From assembly GCF_900176305.1 (NCBI RefSeq), contig NZ_FWXH01000010.1, forward strand, positions 1 through 64,000: a DNA stretch of 64,000 nt. Direction: 5' to 3'. Within the stretch, counting starts at the first letter, position 1. Each line of letters begins with the position of its first letter. Position numbers and translations under genes: made by a program. A model generated the notes under the pieces. The model made no database searches. It was not told where the DNA came from and saw nothing but the letters and a program-made list of their open reading frames with translations. Source of the DNA: Clostridium acidisoli DSM 12555. Its GTDB lineage: Bacteria > Bacillota > Clostridia > Clostridiales > Clostridiaceae. Shown one piece after another: positions 61,789 through 64,000 of this stretch.

Positions 61789-62055
61789 ATGAATAAGGAA
61801 AAAGCAGATGCAGTTAAAGCTTTAAAAACATCAAAAGGTCAAATTGAGGGAATAATTAAAATGTTAGAAGATGGTAGATATTGTATCGATGTATCAAATC
61901 AAATTGTAGCAGCACAATCCCTTTTAAAGAAAGCAAATATGCTGATTTTAAAGCAACATATAAATCATTGTGTGAAGGATGCTTTTTTAAATGATAGTGG
62001 TGATGAGAAGGTGGATGAGATAATAGAATTACTAGGAAGATTAATGGGTAAATAA
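61789..62055 (+). CDS. csoR: CsoR-family copper-sensing repressor
   Basis: 88 residues, all-helical. The Cu(I) ligands Cys-His-Cys are C32 (YCIDV), H57 and C61 (KQHINHC), the canonical set. GQIEGIIKMLEDGRYC is the family signature. Represses copper efflux genes and lets go on binding Cu(I). The start is ATG 61789 after GGAGGTG; an upstream in-frame start near 61744 would place the CCCC-GGGG palindrome inside the gene. copA follows 43 bases later. Confidence 0.92.
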   Translation: MNKEKADAVKALKTSKGQIEGIIKMLEDGRYCIDVSNQIVAAQSLLKKANMLILKQHINHCVKDAFLNDSGDEKVDEIIELLGRLMGK

Positions 62056-62098
62056 AGGAAATCAAAGAGGTATTTGATACTAATGAGGTGAGAGGAAC

Positions 62099-64000
62099 AT
62101 GGCCAGTAAAACATTAAAAATAGAAGGAATGACATGTGCAGCTTGTGCAAAGGCAGTGGAAAGAGCATCTAAAAAACTTGATGGAGTAGATGAAGCAAAT
62201 GTGAATTTTGCTACAGAAAAATTAAGTATAAGTTTTGAACAATCTAAGGTTAAAGTGTCTGATATAAAAAGAGCTATAGAGAAAGCTGGATACAAGGCAA
62301 TTGAAGATGAAGTAAATATAGATGTTGATAGGCAGAGAAAAGAAAAAGAGATAAATGATGTATGGAGAAGATTTTTAATATCTGTAGTCTTTGCAGTACC
62401 TCTTTTAATTATTTCAATGGGACCAATGTTATTAGCAAAACTTAATATTATGCTTCCTATGACAATTAGCCCTATGGATCATCCCTATGCATATGCAATT
62501 TTAGAATTATTATTAACACTTCCAATTGTAGTAATTGGAAGACGATATTTTATAGTTGGATACAGAGCATTAATAAAATTAAGTCCTAATATGGATTCAT
62601 TAGTAGCTATTGGAACATCTGCGGCATTTTTGTACAGTGTTTATGGTGTTATAGTTAGATTTATGGGGAATAACACAATTGAATTGTATTTTGAATCAGC
62701 AGGAGTTATTTTAACGCTTATAACTCTTGGAAAATATATGGAGGCAGTTTCTAAAGGCAAAACCTCGGAAGCCATAAAAAAACTTATGGGACTTACGCCT
62801 AAAACAGCTATAATATTTGTTGATAATAAGGAGAAGGAAGTTCAAATAGATGAAGTTGAAACTGGAGACATTGTAATTGTTAAACCAGGAGAAAGGATGC
62901 CTGTAGATGGTGAAGTAATAGATGGACACACATCAGTAGATGAATCAATGCTTACAGGAGAAAGTATTCCTGTAGAAAAGAATAGTGGGGATAAAATAAT
63001 AGGTTCAAGTATAAACAAAAATGGCTATATAAAATATAGAGCTACTAAAGTTGGAAGTGACACAGCGTTATCTCAAATTATAAAACTTGTAGAGGATGCT
63101 CAAGGTTCTAAGGCACCTATAGCAAAATTGGCAGATGTTATATCTGGATATTTTGTTCCAACTGTAATTATACTTGCACTTATAGGAGCTCTTGCTTGGC
63201 TTATATCTGGAAAGAGCGGAGTATTTTCACTTACTATATTTATATCTGTACTTGTGATAGCTTGTCCTTGTGCACTAGGACTTGCAACACCAACAGCTAT
63301 TATGGTTGGCACAGGGAAGGGAGCAGAATACGGAGTACTTATAAAAAGTGGTACAGCGTTAGAAGTAGCTCATAAAATTCAGACAGTGGTTTTTGATAAA
63401 ACAGGTACAATAACAGAAGGAAAACCTAAAGTTACAGATATAATAACGTTAAAAGATTTATCAGAAGATGATTTGCTTAAAATAGCAGCTTCTGCAGAAA
63501 AGGGCTCAGAGCATCCACTTGGAGATGCAATTGTAAAAAGAGCAGAAGAAAAGAAAATTGAATTTTTTAGGGTAGAAGAATTCAAGGCATTACCTGGAAA
63601 TGGTATACAGGTTAAAATTGAGAATAGAAATGTATTACTTGGTAACAAAAAGCTAATGGATACAAGTAATATTTATATGGAGAATTTAGAAGAGGTTTCA
63701 AATAGATTATCAGGTGAAGGCAAAACGCCTATGTATATAGCAGTTGAAGATAAGTTAATTGGGATAATAGCTGTAGCAGATACTGTGAAACAAAATAGTG
63801 CAAAAGCTATTAAAAAGCTACACAATATGGGAATTGAAGTAGCTATGATTACAGGTGACAATAAAAGAACAGCAGAGGCAATAGCAAAACAGGTAGGTAT
63901 AGATAGAATTTTAGCAGAAGTATTACCTGAAGATAAGGCAGATGAAGTAAATAAACTTCAAGCAGAAGGCAGCAAGGTAGCCATGGTTGGAGATGGAATT
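62099..64000 (+). CDS. copA: Copper-exporting P1B-type ATPase (truncated by window end)
   Basis: The first 634 residues are present and open at the window edge. One N-terminal heavy-metal domain has GMTCAAC (C13, C16). Membrane helices follow from ~90. Then the actuator TGES, the ion-channel CPC at 389-391, the phosphorylation motif DKTGT with D433, and the HP locus at H472. Sequence ends at MVGDGI, just short of completing GDGIND. Pumps Cu(I) out of the cell. GTGAGAGGA before ATG. In operon with csoR. Confidence 0.95.
   Translation, partial: MASKTLKIEGMTCAACAKAVERASKKLDGVDEANVNFATEKLSISFEQSKVKVSDIKRAIEKAGYKAIEDEVNIDVDRQRKEKEINDVWRRFLISVVFAVPLLIISMGPMLLAKLNIMLPMTISPMDHPYAYAILELLLTLPIVVIGRRYFIVGYRALIKLSPNMDSLVAIGTSAAFLYSVYGVIVRFMGNNTIELYFESAGVILTLITLGKYMEAVSKGKTSEAIKKLMGLTPKTAIIFVDNKEKEVQIDEVETGDIVIVKPGERMPVDGEVIDGHTSVDESMLTGESIPVEKNSGDKIIGSSINKNGYIKYRATKVGSDTALSQIIKLVEDAQGSKAPIAKLADVISGYFVPTVIILALIGALAWLISGKSGVFSLTIFISVLVIACPCALGLATPTAIMVGTGKGAEYGVLIKSGTALEVAHKIQTVVFDKTGTITEGKPKVTDIITLKDLSEDDLLKIAASAEKGSEHPLGDAIVKRAEEKKIEFFRVEEFKALPGNGIQVKIENRNVLLGNKKLMDTSNIYMENLEEVSNRLSGEGKTPMYIAVEDKLIGIIAVADTVKQNSAKAIKKLHNMGIEVAMITGDNKRTAEAIAKQVGIDRILAEVLPEDKADEVNKLQAEGSKVAMVGDGI

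Noticed and set aside
1-64000. CRISPR array, prophage or integrated plasmid
   Set aside because: No direct repeats with regular spacers, no integrase, phage structural or replication genes; the RusA-like gene stands alone among chromosomal genes.

Overview
The window is chromosomal DNA of a strictly AT-rich, spore-forming anaerobic Firmicute, almost certainly Clostridium sensu stricto and probably near C. acetobutylicum. The signs are AGGAGG-type ribosome sites, many GTG/TTG starts, two T-box leaders, mother-cell-type sporulation promoters, a ferredoxin next to a Crp/Fnr regulator, and a methyltransferase-mccB-mccA sulfur operon lying near a complete his operon, an arrangement I recall from C. 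acetobutylicum. No rRNA, tRNA, CRISPR array, prophage or transposase gene is visible.

Layout. 1-3.1 kb: a repeat fragment, a Gly/Pro-rich probable spore protein, a metallo-beta-lactamase-fold hydrolase and a DUF815 AAA+ ATPase. 3.2-5.6 kb: ilvBN behind a T-box leader with a possible CodY box. 5.7-9.7 kb: an ABC-2 exporter on the minus strand, divergent from an OmpR-type two-component system. 9.7-12.1 kb: gpmA, a Crp/Fnr regulator and a ferredoxin-like protein. 12.3-16.8 kb: a YhgE/Pip membrane protein, a TerC/DUF475 protein and an FAD oxidoreductase. 17-21.4 kb: a Lac/cellobiose-type PTS operon led by its own PRD regulator. 22.5-25.5 kb: eight very small genes, described below. 26-37.3 kb: HAD phosphatase, DUF4342 protein, two-component system, membrane-anchored MutS-like ATPase, RusA-like nuclease, NERD protein, tsaD, an unknown membrane protein and an orphan PAS histidine kinase. 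37.5-45.2 kb: hisZGDBHACFIE. 45.9-50.2 kb: nitroreductase, ComFB, and the Cys T-box-controlled methyltransferase-mccB-mccA operon. 50.9-60.3 kb: surE, small membrane proteins, an OmpR-type two-component system, and a NarL-type two-component system divergent from a three-gene ABC exporter, an arrangement like the LnrJK/LnrLMN system. 60.3-64 kb: a leader RNA and cation/proton antiporter, then csoR and copA; copA runs off the window end.

Two things are not explained by ordinary annotation. The first is a family of long dispersed intergenic elements (about 450-630 bp; four complete copies, one right half at the window edge, and one copy reduced to its inverted ends). They share inverted termini, a conserved core and many predicted hairpins, carry no plausible gene, and all point the same way. 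They look like a MITE-like family or a repeated structured RNA. A second, shorter family (three copies) carries an 18-bp perfect hairpin. The second is the 22.5-25.5 kb cluster of eight 70-122-residue proteins. Three share a CCC-hydrophobic-FSKK-hydrophobic-CC membrane motif, three share a 12-residue amphipathic repeat, and several have sporulation-type promoters. I read it as an undescribed spore-envelope or mother-cell membrane system.

Regulation visible by eye: a probable CodY site and T-box for ilvBN, a TGC (Cys) T-box for the sulfur operon, an HcpR-like box between the Crp/Fnr and ferredoxin genes, a TetR-type palindrome before yhgE, a TACTTTAGTCAC inverted repeat between the NarL-type two-component genes and their putative ABC target, and a CCCC-N3-GGGG palindrome in front of csoR.
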